64,000 bases of DNA from Kitasatospora sp. MAA4 (GCF_029893355.1 NZ_JARZAI010000025.1:1-64000), one strand, 5' to 3'. Numbered from the stretch's first letter, positions 18,399 through 27,034 are shown. Translations and numbers: made by a program. The notes: generated from the letters alone by a model not told the origin.

Positions 18399-18740
18399 TC
18401 ATGACCAGCCGAGCTCGTGCAGTTCGTGATCGTCGAAGCCGAAGTGGTGGGCCACCTCGTGGATGACGGTGGTGCGGACCTCGGACATCGCCAGCTCGCG
18501 CGTCTCGCACATCCGCAGGGTCGGGCCGCGGTAGACGATGATCCGGTCGGGCAGTACGCCGGCGTACCACTCGCCGCGTTCGGTCAGCGGGGTGCCCTCG
18601 TAGAGGCCGAGCAGGTCGGGGGTGGCGGGGTCGGGCTCGTCCTCCACGAAGACCGCCACGTTGTCCATCATCGCCGCCAGCTGCGGGGGGATCTGGTCGA
18701 GCGCGTCGCTGACCAGTGCCTCGAAATCGTCCCGGCTCAT
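18399..18740 (-). CDS. zincin-like metallopeptidase family protein
   Basis: This small 113-residue zincin has the motif VIHEVAHHFGFDDHEL, an HExxHxxGxxD/H zinc site, near the C-terminus and a conserved YEGTPLTERGEWYAGVLPDRI segment. This matches the short bacterial metallopeptidase family (COG3824-type) present in most actinobacteria. ATG 18740 is chosen; GTG 18746 is possible. Catalytic residues are intact. The physiological substrate is unknown. Confidence 0.88.
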   Translation of the reverse strand: MSRDDFEALVSDALDQIPPQLAAMMDNVAVFVEDEPDPATPDLLGLYEGTPLTERGEWYAGVLPDRIIVYRGPTLRMCETRELAMSEVRTTVIHEVAHHFGFDDHELHELGWS

Positions 18741-18989
18741 GTCCACGGGCCCATTGTCGGCGGCCGGGTGAGGGCGTGCCAGGTGGTGTGCGGTCGCACG
18801 TCGGTTCGGCACGCCAGTTCGCCGCGCGGGGTGAGTCGTTCGATCTGTTCGAGCGGATTCGGACGGCGGAGCCCTGGACGGCCATCCGGTGGGCGTTCGG
18901 CCGTGTCCACGCGGCGCGCCAGGCGTTGGGCACCGAAAGCGGCCGTGCGCGATGGGCGGCCAGGTGGGGCGGGCGGAGAGGCGGCGGCG

Positions 18990-19985
18990 ATGGTTCCGAC
19001 GGGTTCGAGCGGGGGCACGGCACGGGGTACGGCTGCGGAGGGCCGCGCGGGGGCGGGCGCTGCGCTCGGCGGTGCCCGGGGCGGCGTGCTGCGCGCCAGG
19101 GCCGTCCGGGTGGCGGTTGCGGGCGGCGCGGTCCCGGGTGCGCTCGCCGGCGCGGTGGGCGGGCAGCTGGGCCGGGCGGTGGGGGTGGCGACGGCCGGGC
19201 GTGGCGGGTCGGTGCGTTCGGCCGTCGCCGCGCGGGCGGCGCGGAGCGGCCCGCCCACCCGGCCGGCGGTGTTCCGCACGGTGGCGGTGCGGACGGCCGT
19301 CCTCGCGCTGGCCGGTCTGAGCGTGGCCGGCTGCATGGAGGTCAGCCCCAGCTCGGACCAGCAGCCGGCCGGGCGTACCGCCGGCCAGGCCAACCCGACC
19401 GGCCGACCGAGCACCGGGACGAGCGCCGGCCAGGGTCGCAGCGGCGGCTCCCGGACCGAGCGGACGGGCGGGGCCAGGGGCGAGGCCGCCTCGGCGGGCG
19501 CGGCGGCCGGTGCACCCGGCGCGGGCGGTTCGGTGGTGGCCGCCGGCGACCCCAGCCCCGGCATGTCGGCACTCCCCGGCGCGCCGCTGCCCGGCGGTGT
19601 GGTCGCGATTCCGGTCCGTCCGGGCGAGTCGGCGGGAGCGCCGACCGGCGGGACCACGGCCGGGGGCGGCGGGGCGGGCGGCACGGTCCGGGGCACGTCC
19701 GGCGGGGCGACGGGCTCCGGCGGTACGGGCGCCGCAGGGGGCACCAGCGGCGCCGCGGGCGGTACGGGGGCGGGTGGCGGGTCCACCGGCGGCGGCGCGG
19801 CCGGTGGCGGTACCGCGGGCGGCTCGGGCGGCGGTACCGGCGCCTCGTCCAGCCCGGGCGGGCCGGTGGAGTCGCCGCCGAGCTCCAGCCACCCGTCGCC
19901 GCTGCCGTCCGTTCCGGCCCTTCCGGGCCCCTCCGCGAGCAGTAGCGGTTCCGCGGCCCCGGGTGCTGGTTCGGCTGGGCATTGA
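18990..19985 (+). CDS. probable Gly/Ser/Pro-rich lipoprotein or secreted protein
   Basis: A codon-biased frame overlaps the 5' flank of the metallopeptidase divergently. The most telling feature is RTAVLALAGLSVAGC at nt 19287-19335, a lipoprotein signal with lipobox LSVAGC. It is followed by a disordered Gly/Ala/Ser/Thr-rich region of about 200 residues (GGTGAGGGSTGGGAAGGG-type). If the lipobox is used, the true start may be the GTG at 19269, giving a direct signal peptide. The ATG at 18990 has a GGAGAGG site but adds about 93 Ala/Arg/Gly-rich residues. The function is unknown. A false frame in GC-rich DNA is possible. Confidence 0.5.
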   Translation: MVPTGSSGGTARGTAAEGRAGAGAALGGARGGVLRARAVRVAVAGGAVPGALAGAVGGQLGRAVGVATAGRGGSVRSAVAARAARSGPPTRPAVFRTVAVRTAVLALAGLSVAGCMEVSPSSDQQPAGRTAGQANPTGRPSTGTSAGQGRSGGSRTERTGGARGEAASAGAAAGAPGAGGSVVAAGDPSPGMSALPGAPLPGGVVAIPVRPGESAGAPTGGTTAGGGGAGGTVRGTSGGATGSGGTGAAGGTSGAAGGTGAGGGSTGGGAAGGGTAGGSGGGTGASSSPGGPVESPPSSSHPSPLPSVPALPGPSASSSGSAAPGAGSAGH

Positions 19986-20180
19986 GGGCCTGGCCAGCGC
20001 ATTTGCCTTCGGAGTAGTGGTTCGTCTATCTTGGTAGATCGTTCGTTTGATTCATTTGTCTGGCGCCCTGAATCCCCATTGGCGCCCCTGGCGCGTTCCG
20101 GCGATCCGTGGCTGACCGCATTGAGGCGGTTGTATGCGAACCCCCGGACTTAGGCGCGTGCCACTTCCGGAAGGTTTTGC

Positions 20181-22589
20181 ATGTCTCTCGTTGACGACGA
20201 CCGCTTCGCCATGCCCGCGAGCGGCTCCGCCGCCGATTTCCCCGCTGACGCCGCTCCGGCCGACGCGATCGACCCCACCGAGGTCACTGAGGTCATCGAG
20301 TCCTTCGAGGCCGAGTTCGACTCGGAGCTCGACGCCGACCTCGACGACGCCCCGGCGGCCCCCGCCGAGCGCACCGTGACCTTCGGCGACCTGGGCCTGC
20401 ACGACGACATCGTGCGTGCTCTCGCCAAGCGTGACGTCACCACCCCGTTCCCGATCCAGGCCGCGACCATCCCGGACGCGCTGGCCGGCAAGGACGTCCT
20501 GGGCCGCGGCCGCACCGGCTCCGGCAAGACCCTGAGCTTCGGCCTGCCGCTGCTCACCCGGATCGCCGGCGCCGAGGGCCGTACCCGCCCGAAGCACCCG
20601 CGCGGCCTGATCCTGGTCCCGACCCGCGAGCTGGCCATGCAGGTCGCCGACGCGCTGGAGCCGTTCGGCTCGGTGCTCGGCCTCAAGCTCAAGGTCGTCT
20701 GCGGCGGTACCTCGATGTCCAACCAGATCTACGCGCTGGAGCGCGGTGTCGACGTCCTGGTCGCCACCCCCGGCCGCCTGCGCGACCTGATCAACCGCAG
20801 CGTCGCCAAGCTCGACGACGTGATGGTCACCGTCCTGGACGAGGCCGACCAGATGGCCGACATGGGCTTCCTGCCCGAGGTCACTGAGATCCTCGACAAG
20901 GTCCCGACCGGCGGCCAGAGCCTGCTCTTCTCGGCCACCCTCGAGAACGAGATCGACAGCCTGGTCAAGCGCTACCTGAAGAACCCGGTCACCCACGAGG
21001 TCGACGCGGCCCAGGGCGCGGTCACCACCATGAGCCACCACATCCTCGTGGTGAAGCCCAAGGACAAGGCGCCGATCACCAACGCGATCGCCGCCCGCAA
21101 GGGCCGCACGATCATCTTCGTCCGGACCCAGATGGGCGCGGACCGGGTGGCCGAGCAGCTGATCGAGGCCGGCGTGAAGGCCGACGCACTGCACGGCGGG
21201 ATGACCCAGGGCGCCCGTACCCGGGTGCTCGGCGACTTCAAGGACGGCTACCTCAACGTCGTCGTCGCCACCGACGTCGCGGCCCGCGGTATCCACGTGG
21301 ACGACATCGACCTGGTCCTCAACGTGGACCCGGCCGGCGACCACAAGGACTACCTGCACCGCTCCGGCCGCACCGCGCGGGCCGGCCGCTCCGGCGCCGT
21401 CGTCACCCTGGTGCTGCCGCACCAGCGCCGTGGCGTGTTCCGCCTGATGGAGGACGCGGGTGTCGACGCCAGCCGCCACATCCTCGACCACGCCTTCGAC
21501 GCCGAGGTGGCCCGGATCACCGGCGCCCGCTCGCTGATCGAGGTCCAGGCGGAGAGCGCGGCCGGCATCGCCGGTGCCGCCGAGCGTGAGATCGCCGACA
21601 TGACCCGCCAGCTGGAGAAGGCGCAGCGCCGGGCGACCGAGCTGCGCGACGAGGCCGACCGCCTGGCCGCCCGCGCGGCGCGCGAGCGTGCCGAGCTGGG
21701 CATCGAGGACGACGCCCCGGTCGTGGAGGCCGTCGCGGGCGAGACCGGCGTCGCCGAGAACGCCGCGCCGGTGCGCGAGGCCCGTGAGGTCCGCGAGGTC
21801 CGTGAGGTCCGCGAGGTCCGCGAGCCGCGTGAGGAGCGCACTCCGGCGTTCCGCGAGTCGCGCGACGAGCGTCCGGCCCGTTCCTACGGTGACCGCGACA
21901 ACCGCGGCGGTGGCCGTGAGCGCGACAACCGTTCGGGTGGCGGCTTCAACCGTGACCGTGACGACCGTCCGGCGCGTTCGTTCGGTGACCGTGACAACCG
22001 CTCCTCGGGTGGCGGCTTCAACCGTGACCGCGATGACCGTCCGGCGCGTTCGTTCGGTGACCGTGACAACCGCTCCTCGGGTGGCGGCTTCAACCGTGAC
22101 CGTGACGACCGTCCGGCGCGTTCGTTCGGTGACCGTCCGGCCGGCCGTTCCTTCGGTGACCGTGACAACCGCTCCTCCGGTGGCGGCTTCAACCGCGACC
22201 GCGACGACCGCGGTGGCCGTTCGTTCGGTGACCGTCCGGCGGGTCGCTCGTTCGGTGACCGTGACAACCGCTCCTCGGGTGGCGGCTTCAACCGCGACCG
22301 CGACGACCGTCCGGCGCGTTCGTTCGGTGACCGTCCGGCCGGCCGTTCCTTCGGTGACCGTGACAACCGCACCGGCGGCGGCGCCGGCGCGAGCCGTCCG
22401 TTCGCCCGCCGCGACGACCACCGCTCGGGCGGCCGCCCGCAGCAGGGTGGTTCCTCCTACGGTGACCGCGACAACCGCGGTGGCGGCCGTTCGTTCGGCG
22501 ACCGCGACAACCGTGGCGGCAGCTTCAACGGCGGCAACGGTGGCGGCGGCTTCAACGGCGGCGACCGCAAGCCGCGTTGGAAGAGCTGA
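20181..22589 (+). CDS. DEAD-box RNA helicase with long RGG-like repeat tail
   Basis: This 802-residue DEAD-box protein has FGDLGLHDDIVRAL with the Q-motif (PFPIQAATIP), Walker A RGRTGSGKT, PTRELAMQ, LDEADQMADMGF, SAT, IIFVRTQ, TDVAARGIHVDDIDLV and HRSGRTARAG. The helicase core covers about residues 65-440. A coiled, charged linker (REVREVREVREVREPREE) follows. The C-terminal about 230 residues repeat units of the type GFNRDRDDRPARSFGDRDNRSS, an Arg/Gly/Asp-rich RNA-binding or condensate-forming tail. Such proteins act in RNA unwinding, ribosome assembly and cold adaptation. A 195-bp leader precedes the ATG. Confidence 0.93.
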   Translation: MSLVDDDRFAMPASGSAADFPADAAPADAIDPTEVTEVIESFEAEFDSELDADLDDAPAAPAERTVTFGDLGLHDDIVRALAKRDVTTPFPIQAATIPDALAGKDVLGRGRTGSGKTLSFGLPLLTRIAGAEGRTRPKHPRGLILVPTRELAMQVADALEPFGSVLGLKLKVVCGGTSMSNQIYALERGVDVLVATPGRLRDLINRSVAKLDDVMVTVLDEADQMADMGFLPEVTEILDKVPTGGQSLLFSATLENEIDSLVKRYLKNPVTHEVDAAQGAVTTMSHHILVVKPKDKAPITNAIAARKGRTIIFVRTQMGADRVAEQLIEAGVKADALHGGMTQGARTRVLGDFKDGYLNVVVATDVAARGIHVDDIDLVLNVDPAGDHKDYLHRSGRTARAGRSGAVVTLVLPHQRRGVFRLMEDAGVDASRHILDHAFDAEVARITGARSLIEVQAESAAGIAGAAEREIADMTRQLEKAQRRATELRDEADRLAARAARERAELGIEDDAPVVEAVAGETGVAENAAPVREAREVREVREVREVREPREERTPAFRESRDERPARSYGDRDNRGGGRERDNRSGGGFNRDRDDRPARSFGDRDNRSSGGGFNRDRDDRPARSFGDRDNRSSGGGFNRDRDDRPARSFGDRPAGRSFGDRDNRSSGGGFNRDRDDRGGRSFGDRPAGRSFGDRDNRSSGGGFNRDRDDRPARSFGDRPAGRSFGDRDNRTGGGAGASRPFARRDDHRSGGRPQQGGSSYGDRDNRGGGRSFGDRDNRGGSFNGGNGGGGFNGGDRKPRWKS
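21885..22560. repeat. in-frame tandem repeats in the helicase tail
   Basis: Repeats of about 63-66 bp (and 30-bp half units with GGTGACCGTCCGGC) encode the FGDR-DNRSSGGGFNRDRDDRPAR units. At least five near-identical copies make this segment prone to length change. Confidence 0.85.
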
Positions 22590-22615
22590 CACTCGGTAGT
22601 GAAGTAAGCAGTCGG

Positions 22616-22647
22616 CGGGCCCGTTCCACTTCGGTGGGGCGGGCCCG
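22616..22647 (+). terminator. terminator of the DEAD-box helicase gene
   Basis: A 14-bp stem with TTCG tetraloop (22616-22629 with 22634-22647, G-U pairs) lies 26 bp past the stop codon. Confidence 0.8.
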
Positions 22648-22729
22648 TCGGCGTTGCCGGAGCTCAGTTGTGCTGCGAGTGAGAATAACTAGGTGGCGGG
22701 CCGGGCCGTCAGCCCGTACGGTCTGACGC

Positions 22730-23557
22730 ATGAGCAGCAGACTGCACCAAGTGGCCGTGGTGAACGAGGAGATCGCCGAGCGCGGGACGTACCGGAGCCC
22801 GAGCGGCGCGACGGTGGACGTGGCGGCGCGGCTGGCCGCGGCCCGGGCCGGGACGGTCAGCTACACCCCGGAGCAGCTGACCGCGCTCCTGGAGTCGGCA
22901 CCGCCCGCCGCAGCAGACCGGGCGCGGGTGGAGGTCACCGCCGAGGGCAGCATGCAGGCCGCCGAACGGCTGCACCGGGCGGGCGCGCGACACATCGGCG
23001 TGCTCAACTTCGCCTCGGCCCGCAACCCCGGCGGCGGCTACCTGCGCGGCGCTCGCGCCCAGGAGGAGGACGTCTGCCGCACCGCGCTGCTGTACTCGTG
23101 CCTGCTGGCCGCGCCCGACTACTACGCGGCGCACCGCGCCGGCGACGACCTCCGCTACAGCCACCGGGTGATCTTCTCGCCGGACGTGCCGGTGATCCGC
23201 GACGGGCGCGGCGAACTGGCCGCCCAGCCGTACGAGGTGGGCTTCCTGACCTCGCCCGCCCCCAACGCCGGCCAGCTGCGCCGCCGTTCCGCGGACGTCG
23301 ACGTACGGGAGGTGCTGGCCGAGCGCGCGGCCATGGTGCTCGCGGTCGCGGCGCGGCACGGCGTACGGGAGCTGGTCCTCGGCGCGTGGGGCTGCGGGGT
23401 GTTCGCGAACGACCCGGGCGAGGTGGCTGAGGCCTTCGAGCTCGCGCTCGGCCGCTACGGGACGGCGTTCGACCGGGTGGTCTTCGCGGTCTGGGACCGC
23501 ACGCCGGTCTCGCCGAACCGGGCGGCCTTCGAAGCCCGGTTCGGCGGCCGGTCCTGA
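22730..23557 (+). CDS. microbial-type poly(ADP-ribose) glycohydrolase-like protein (TIGR02452)
   Basis: This 275-residue macrodomain-like protein of the TIGR02452 family has the PARG signature NPGGGYLRGARAQEEDVCR, a Gly-Gly-Gly loop followed by the catalytic QEE. It also has the C-terminal LVLGAWGCGVFANDP motif. The family removes ADP-ribose polymers from proteins. It is preceded by its own ATG and has no operon partner. Bacterial PARGs may serve in DNA repair or defence, or reverse ADP-ribosylation; which applies here cannot be told. Confidence 0.85.
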   Translation: MSSRLHQVAVVNEEIAERGTYRSPSGATVDVAARLAAARAGTVSYTPEQLTALLESAPPAAADRARVEVTAEGSMQAAERLHRAGARHIGVLNFASARNPGGGYLRGARAQEEDVCRTALLYSCLLAAPDYYAAHRAGDDLRYSHRVIFSPDVPVIRDGRGELAAQPYEVGFLTSPAPNAGQLRRRSADVDVREVLAERAAMVLAVAARHGVRELVLGAWGCGVFANDPGEVAEAFELALGRYGTAFDRVVFAVWDRTPVSPNRAAFEARFGGRS

Positions 23558-23570
23558 GACCGATCAGGTG

Positions 23571-23876
23571 CTAGTTGGAGGCGGCGCGCCGGGTGAGCGC
23601 CGAGGCCGCCGTCACCACGCCCGTGACGGCGAGCACGGACGGCCAGGCGCCGATCTTCTTCGCCAGCGGGTGCGAGCCGCCGAACGCCCCCAGGTACAGC
23701 CCGGTCAGCGCCACGGCCGAGGCCGCGCCGCTCTCCCGCCGCCAGCGGTACGCGCAGGCCGCGCCCGCGCCCGCCAGCACCGCGCCGCCCAGCTCGCGCC
23801 GGCCCGTCCAGCGCGCGGCGCCGTAGCCGCCGATCAGCCCGGTCGCCGCGATCAGAGCGGTCGGGATCTTCGCCAT
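23571..23876 (-). CDS. small hypothetical membrane protein
   Basis: A 101-residue protein starting MAKIPTALIAATGLIGGYG with three or four weakly hydrophobic Ala/Gly-rich segments, consistent with a small inner-membrane protein. ATG start at 23876. It is convergent with the PARG-like gene (13 bp between stops). I recognise no family. Confidence 0.6.
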   Translation of the reverse strand: MAKIPTALIAATGLIGGYGAARWTGRRELGGAVLAGAGAACAYRWRRESGAASAVALTGLYLGAFGGSHPLAKKIGAWPSVLAVTGVVTAASALTRRAASN

Positions 23877-24027
23877 CGTGTACTCCAGTCTCTGGTCTGT
23901 GCGGGGCCTTTCGATCGACCCTAACCCGGGGGTGCGCGTGGAAATGGGTCGCGCGGAAATGGGTCGCGGGGAAACCCGGGCAGCGGGGAGACTCTCGGCA
24001 GACGAGAACAGGTCAGGGGTGTGAGTG

Positions 24028-24765
24028 ATGTACGAGGTGCTGTCCGGCATCGTGGGTTCCACCGCGTACGGGCTGGCGCACGCGGGGTCGGACGTGGACC
24101 GGCTCGGCATGTTCGCCGTCCGCACCGAGGAGCTGCACGGCCTGCGCCGACCGGTCGAGTCGCACGTCACCACCGCGCCCGACCGGACCTGGCACGAGGC
24201 CGCCAAGTGGTGCCGGCTGGCCCTGAACTGCAACCCGACCGCCTCCGAACTCGCCTGGCTGCCCGATGAGTTGTACGAGGTCAGAACCGAGCTGGGGGAC
24301 GAGCTGATCGGGCTGCGAACCGGCCTGCTGAGCAGCCGGGCGGTGCGCGGTTCCTACCTCGGCTACGCCACTCAGCAGTTCCGGAAGCTGCAGACCCGCG
24401 ACCGCACCGACACCAGATCCCGGACCCAGGGCGCCAAGCACGCCCGCCACCTGGTCCGGCTGCTGGAACAGGGCGTCCGGCTGCACGAGACCGGCGAGCT
24501 CCGAGTCCGCCTCACCGACCCCGAGCGGGTACGGGAGTTGGGCGAGCGCATCGCCGACCACCCCGACCTCGCCGTCCCCCTGCTGGCCGACGCCGAACAG
24601 CGCTTCGACCGCCCCGGCGTCCTCCCCGACACCCCGGACGAACCGGCCGTCGAAGACTGGCTCCGCCGCCTACGCCGCGCCCACCTGCCCGCCCCCGCGC
24701 AGCCGCAGGAACGCGACCCGCGCGGCGCCCGAAACACTGGTCAACGCGCGGGGATCACCGGGTAG
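24028..24765 (+). CDS. predicted nucleotidyltransferase (Pol beta superfamily)
   Basis: This 245-residue protein has the minimal nucleotidyltransferase motif GSTAYGLAHAGSDVDRLGMFA (GS...G.D.D, two metal-binding Asp) near its N-terminus, followed by a helical C-terminal domain. It fits COG3541-type predicted nucleotidyltransferases, including phage-like enzymes. ATG 24028 is chosen (AGGGG upstream); GTG 24025 overlaps it. The substrate (tRNA, protein or antibiotic) is unknown. It is the last core gene before tRNA-Lys. Confidence 0.8.
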   Translation: MYEVLSGIVGSTAYGLAHAGSDVDRLGMFAVRTEELHGLRRPVESHVTTAPDRTWHEAAKWCRLALNCNPTASELAWLPDELYEVRTELGDELIGLRTGLLSSRAVRGSYLGYATQQFRKLQTRDRTDTRSRTQGAKHARHLVRLLEQGVRLHETGELRVRLTDPERVRELGERIADHPDLAVPLLADAEQRFDRPGVLPDTPDEPAVEDWLRRLRRAHLPAPAQPQERDPRGARNTGQRAGITG

Positions 24766-24812
24766 GATCATCGCGGCAGGTGCCGTACCACCACGGTGGT
24801 CGCCCAGCCGAC

Positions 24813-24885
24813 GGGGCGCTAGCTCAATGGTTAGAGCTGCGGACTTTTAATCCGTAGGTTCAGGGTTCGAGCCCCTGGCGCCCCA
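24813..24885 (+). tRNA. tRNA-Lys(TTT), integration target
   Basis: A 73-base cloverleaf with a perfect acceptor stem GGGGCGC/GCGCCCC, discriminator A, D-arm GCTCAATGGTTAGAGC, anticodon loop CTTTTAA (TTT) and T-arm CAGGGTTCGAGCCCCTG. Its 3' 39 bases are duplicated at 31476, so the gene is the attachment site of the island that follows, and integration has restored an intact tRNA. Confidence 0.96.
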
Positions 24886-24886
24886 C
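24847..24886 (+). repeat. attL-type direct repeat (tRNA-Lys 3' end)
   Basis: 40 bp identical to 31476-31515. With one mismatch at 24846 the match extends back to 24840. It covers the anticodon loop end, anticodon stem 3' strand, variable loop, T-arm and acceptor 3' strand. Confidence 0.9.
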
Positions 24887-24908
24887 AAGATCAAACAATG
24901 CCTGGCCT

Positions 24909-24938
24909 GGGCGTTCTCCCTCTGAGGGGAACGCCCTT
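24909..24938 (+). terminator. hairpin downstream of tRNA-Lys
   Basis: Stem GGGCGTTCTCCC / GGGGAACGCCC (one bulge) starts 23 bp after tRNA-Lys and is followed by TT. It lies inside the island, so it was probably supplied by the element. Confidence 0.65.
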
Positions 24939-25008
24939 CGTCATGATCGGCTCTGTGGTGGGTCGGCGGTGGGGCCCGGGTGGGGCGTGACAGCGCGGTC
25001 AGCGAGCG

Positions 25009-25239
25009 GGGATTCCTGGCGGCACGTACGTGCGCAACCACGCAAAGTTCCTCGCGATCGACCACCGCCTCCTGCTGGTGACCAGTGCGAACTTCTCCTG
25101 GAGTGCTGAGAACAACAACGTCGAGTTCGGCGACCTCGTCGACAACCCGAACCTCACGGAGACTGTCGAACGAGAGCTGCACGAGGCGGAAGGGGTGTTG
25201 TGCGAGCGAGTCCCGGGGCCTGCCGCGCAGCCAGATTGA
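25009..25239 (+). pseudogene. truncated phospholipase D-family protein (possibly DrmC-like)
   Basis: The open frame reads NHAKFLAIDHRLLLVTSANF, then SWSAENNNVEFGDLVDN and a C-terminal helix. This is the second HxKxxxxD catalytic motif of PLD-family proteins plus the usual SANF and N-E-G residues. Only the C-terminal quarter exists: no first HKD motif or N-terminal domain is found upstream, where the tRNA repeat begins 120 bp away. This type of PLD protein accompanies defence systems (DrmC of DISARM), but assignment to DrmC is a guess. Confidence 0.6.
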
Positions 25240-25450
25240 GATTTCCCGTGATCAGCAATAATGCCCATGCGACCAGAACGGAAGCGGCCGGGATCCTGGT
25301 CCGAGCAGGGCGAGCGGGAGGGAGTGCCCGACCGAGCCCGGTCTTCTGGGTAGGTCTTTTGGTACAGCGGCAGCAGCCTTTGACTCATACTCCGAGGCCA
25401 GAACTGTGGGGGACTCGTTATGAGCTGACGAGACTGCGCTGTCACTGCTG

Positions 25451-26017
25451 TTAGTTGTCTGCGGAAGTTTCCGGGTGAGATATTCCGGCCGCAGCTATCA
25501 CGATGATAAGAAAGCTCACGACCTTCTCGGACGCCAGTGCGTAGTCGTTGCGGCGATTTTGAACCACGAATCCAGCAGCTTGAAGCTGGCGCAGGTGATG
25601 GTACAGCTGCCCCGTCGTGCCGAGCTCGGGTATTTCCTGTAGTGCCTGTGTGTTGTGCGCGCCTTGAAGCAGGCGGCGCAGGATCTCAAGCCGTACGGGG
25701 TGAGCCAGGGCGGCGAGTACGGGAGCGGCTGGTGACCAGCCCGTCGCCAGGACCTCGGGCACCGGCTCCTCGACCTGCCACAGCAGGCTGCCTGATCCTG
25801 GCGTCTTCAGAACGCCTGCGTAGACCAGAGAGCCGCTCACCTCGCCCTTCTCGAAGGGGGTGCCGTGACGTTCTTTGAGTCGCTCGGCGACCCAGAAGGT
25901 GGTGGGCTCAGAGCTGGGGACGGCATTCCGTTGTTCAAGGGACGCAACTCGCCGTTCAAGCATCGCCAATCGGGCTGTAATGCGGGCGCTCCGCGCCGCT
26001 ATCCCTCGTATCGACAT
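25451..26017 (-). CDS. ArsR-like winged-helix transcriptional regulator
   Basis: A 188-residue protein with an N-terminal coiled segment (SARITARLAMLERRVASLEQ), a linker, and a C-terminal winged helix APVLAALAHPVRLEILRRLL ... TGQLYHHLRQLQAAGFVVQ typical of ArsR/HTH_20 regulators. It ends in a hydrophobic helix (VVSFLIIVIAAAGI). No metal-binding cysteine motif is present, so it is not a metal sensor. It is transcribed away from the secreted-peptide operon, with 626 bp of AT-richer DNA containing palindromes between. In Bacillus the SDP toxin immunity genes are controlled by the ArsR-type repressor SdpR. An analogous role here is inference. Confidence 0.8.
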   Translation of the reverse strand: MSIRGIAARSARITARLAMLERRVASLEQRNAVPSSEPTTFWVAERLKERHGTPFEKGEVSGSLVYAGVLKTPGSGSLLWQVEEPVPEVLATGWSPAAPVLAALAHPVRLEILRRLLQGAHNTQALQEIPELGTTGQLYHHLRQLQAAGFVVQNRRNDYALASEKVVSFLIIVIAAAGISHPETSADN

Positions 26018-26327
26018 GACTGAACGTTACTACGGGAGTCCAGCGTTCCGCATCGCCAGGGCGTAACAAGCGGGAGACCAGTGGCTGTACGCCTGCCGTC
26101 GAAGGGCTGCGGGTCGAGCCCCAGGGTGGGCCCGGCTCTCCATCGACGCTGTCCTGCGGTCGTGACGTAGGACCCCTCCGGTCACTTCGCTCGTCCCTTC
26201 TATCCCAAGGGATAGTCGCGGCCGGCCTGCGCAGGATGCCTCCCCGCCTCGCTCGCCGGCGTTCCCCGTGCCGCCGAGCGGAACACGATGGCCCCGGCGA
26301 ACAGCGGCTCGATCCGTGGCGGATAAT

Positions 26328-26344
26328 CGGAATACGTTATTCCG
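26328..26344. promoter_or_regulatory. candidate operator palindrome 1
   Basis: Perfect 7-3-7 inverted repeat CGGAATA-CGT-TATTCCG in the divergent region between the winged-helix regulator and the secreted-peptide gene. Confidence 0.5.
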
Positions 26345-26429
26345 TAGAACTTTTGTCCAATTAGAAGCCATATATCACCCTAATTACCCAAGTGTCAGTG
26401 GATGCCTCTTTTGTTTATTGATCGGGCGA

Positions 26430-26446
26430 CATTTTCGCTGAAAATG
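26430..26446. promoter_or_regulatory. candidate operator palindrome 2
   Basis: Perfect 7-3-7 inverted repeat CATTTTC-GCT-GAAAATG, same geometry as the one at 26328. A 12-bp palindrome TTGCGATCGCAA follows at 26515-26526. The rest of the 626-bp gap 26018-26643 contains no gene I can support. Confidence 0.45.
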
Positions 26447-26643
26447 GTGATCTAATTGACCATTCCTTTGCCTGCTGCCTCGTGGCTGTGCATGCAAATC
26501 TGTTAGCGTTTCTCTTGCGATCGCAAAGAAACGCAGCCGGGGGGCTGAAGCTCTTGTTGACCAGGGGCTTTGCGCTGCGCACGCATTCACCCCTCGGGCG
26601 TACTCGGAGTTTCCGTGCTCTGCACCCGAAGGAGAGATTGATC

Positions 26644-27000
26644 TTGAAGCAGTTCACGCACAAGAAGGTTCTGGCGACGCTGGCCTGCGCGGCCGTGCTG
26701 TCCGTGGGATCCGCCGGAATCGCAATGGCCGACGACAGCTCCGCGCTGGCCAACAAGACGACCGCCGCGACCGTGGTCAAGGGGGCACCCGACGTCAGCC
26801 ACCCGCAGTGGCTCGGCGCGGTGCTGGAAGGCGCGGCCGGCGTCGTCGCCGGTCAGGCCGTCTACGACGGTGCGGTTGCCTACTCGCCGGCCGTTGGCGG
26901 GGCCGTGGCCGCGTCGACCTGGACCAGCATCGCTCTGGCCAGCCCCGCGTCCTCGCAGCACCAGGCCGTGAGCGACACGCAGTTCAACATCCAGCACTGA
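26644..27000 (+). CDS. short secreted hydrophobic protein, candidate SDP-like toxin precursor
   Basis: This 118-residue protein has a clear Sec signal peptide (MKQFTHKKVLATLACAAVLS, cleavage after AMA at about residue 29). A polar propeptide-like stretch and two Ala/Gly/Val-rich amphipathic helices follow (WLGAVLEGAAGVVAGQAVYD and SPAVGGAVAASTWTSIALA), then a polar tail. The mature part has no cysteine. The TTG start at 26644 lies 9 bp after GAAGGAG; TTG 26638 is the alternative. It precedes SdpA-like and SdpB-like genes, the order of a peptide and its maturation proteins (Bacillus SDP: 42 residues with two hydrophobic helices cut from SdpC). The toxin role is inferred from context and shape. 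Confidence 0.6.
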   Translation: MKQFTHKKVLATLACAAVLSVGSAGIAMADDSSALANKTTAATVVKGAPDVSHPQWLGAVLEGAAGVVAGQAVYDGAVAYSPAVGGAVAASTWTSIALASPASSQHQAVSDTQFNIQH

Positions 27001-27034
27001 TCCCACAGCACGACCACCGCTAGCGCGGTTCATC

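Noticed and set aside
18737..20002. A Pro/Ala-rich 421-codon minus-strand frame upstream of the metallopeptidase
   Set aside because: The opposite frame shows a lipoprotein signal; the Pro-rich reading is the complement of Gly-rich codons.
21885..22560. CRISPR array
   Set aside because: Repeats are contiguous, in frame and coding, without unique spacers.
20052..22592. An 846-codon minus-strand frame opposite the DEAD-box helicase with Val/Thr/Ala repeats
   Set aside because: The repeats are simply the reverse of the helicase tail repeats; the plus frame has all helicase motifs.
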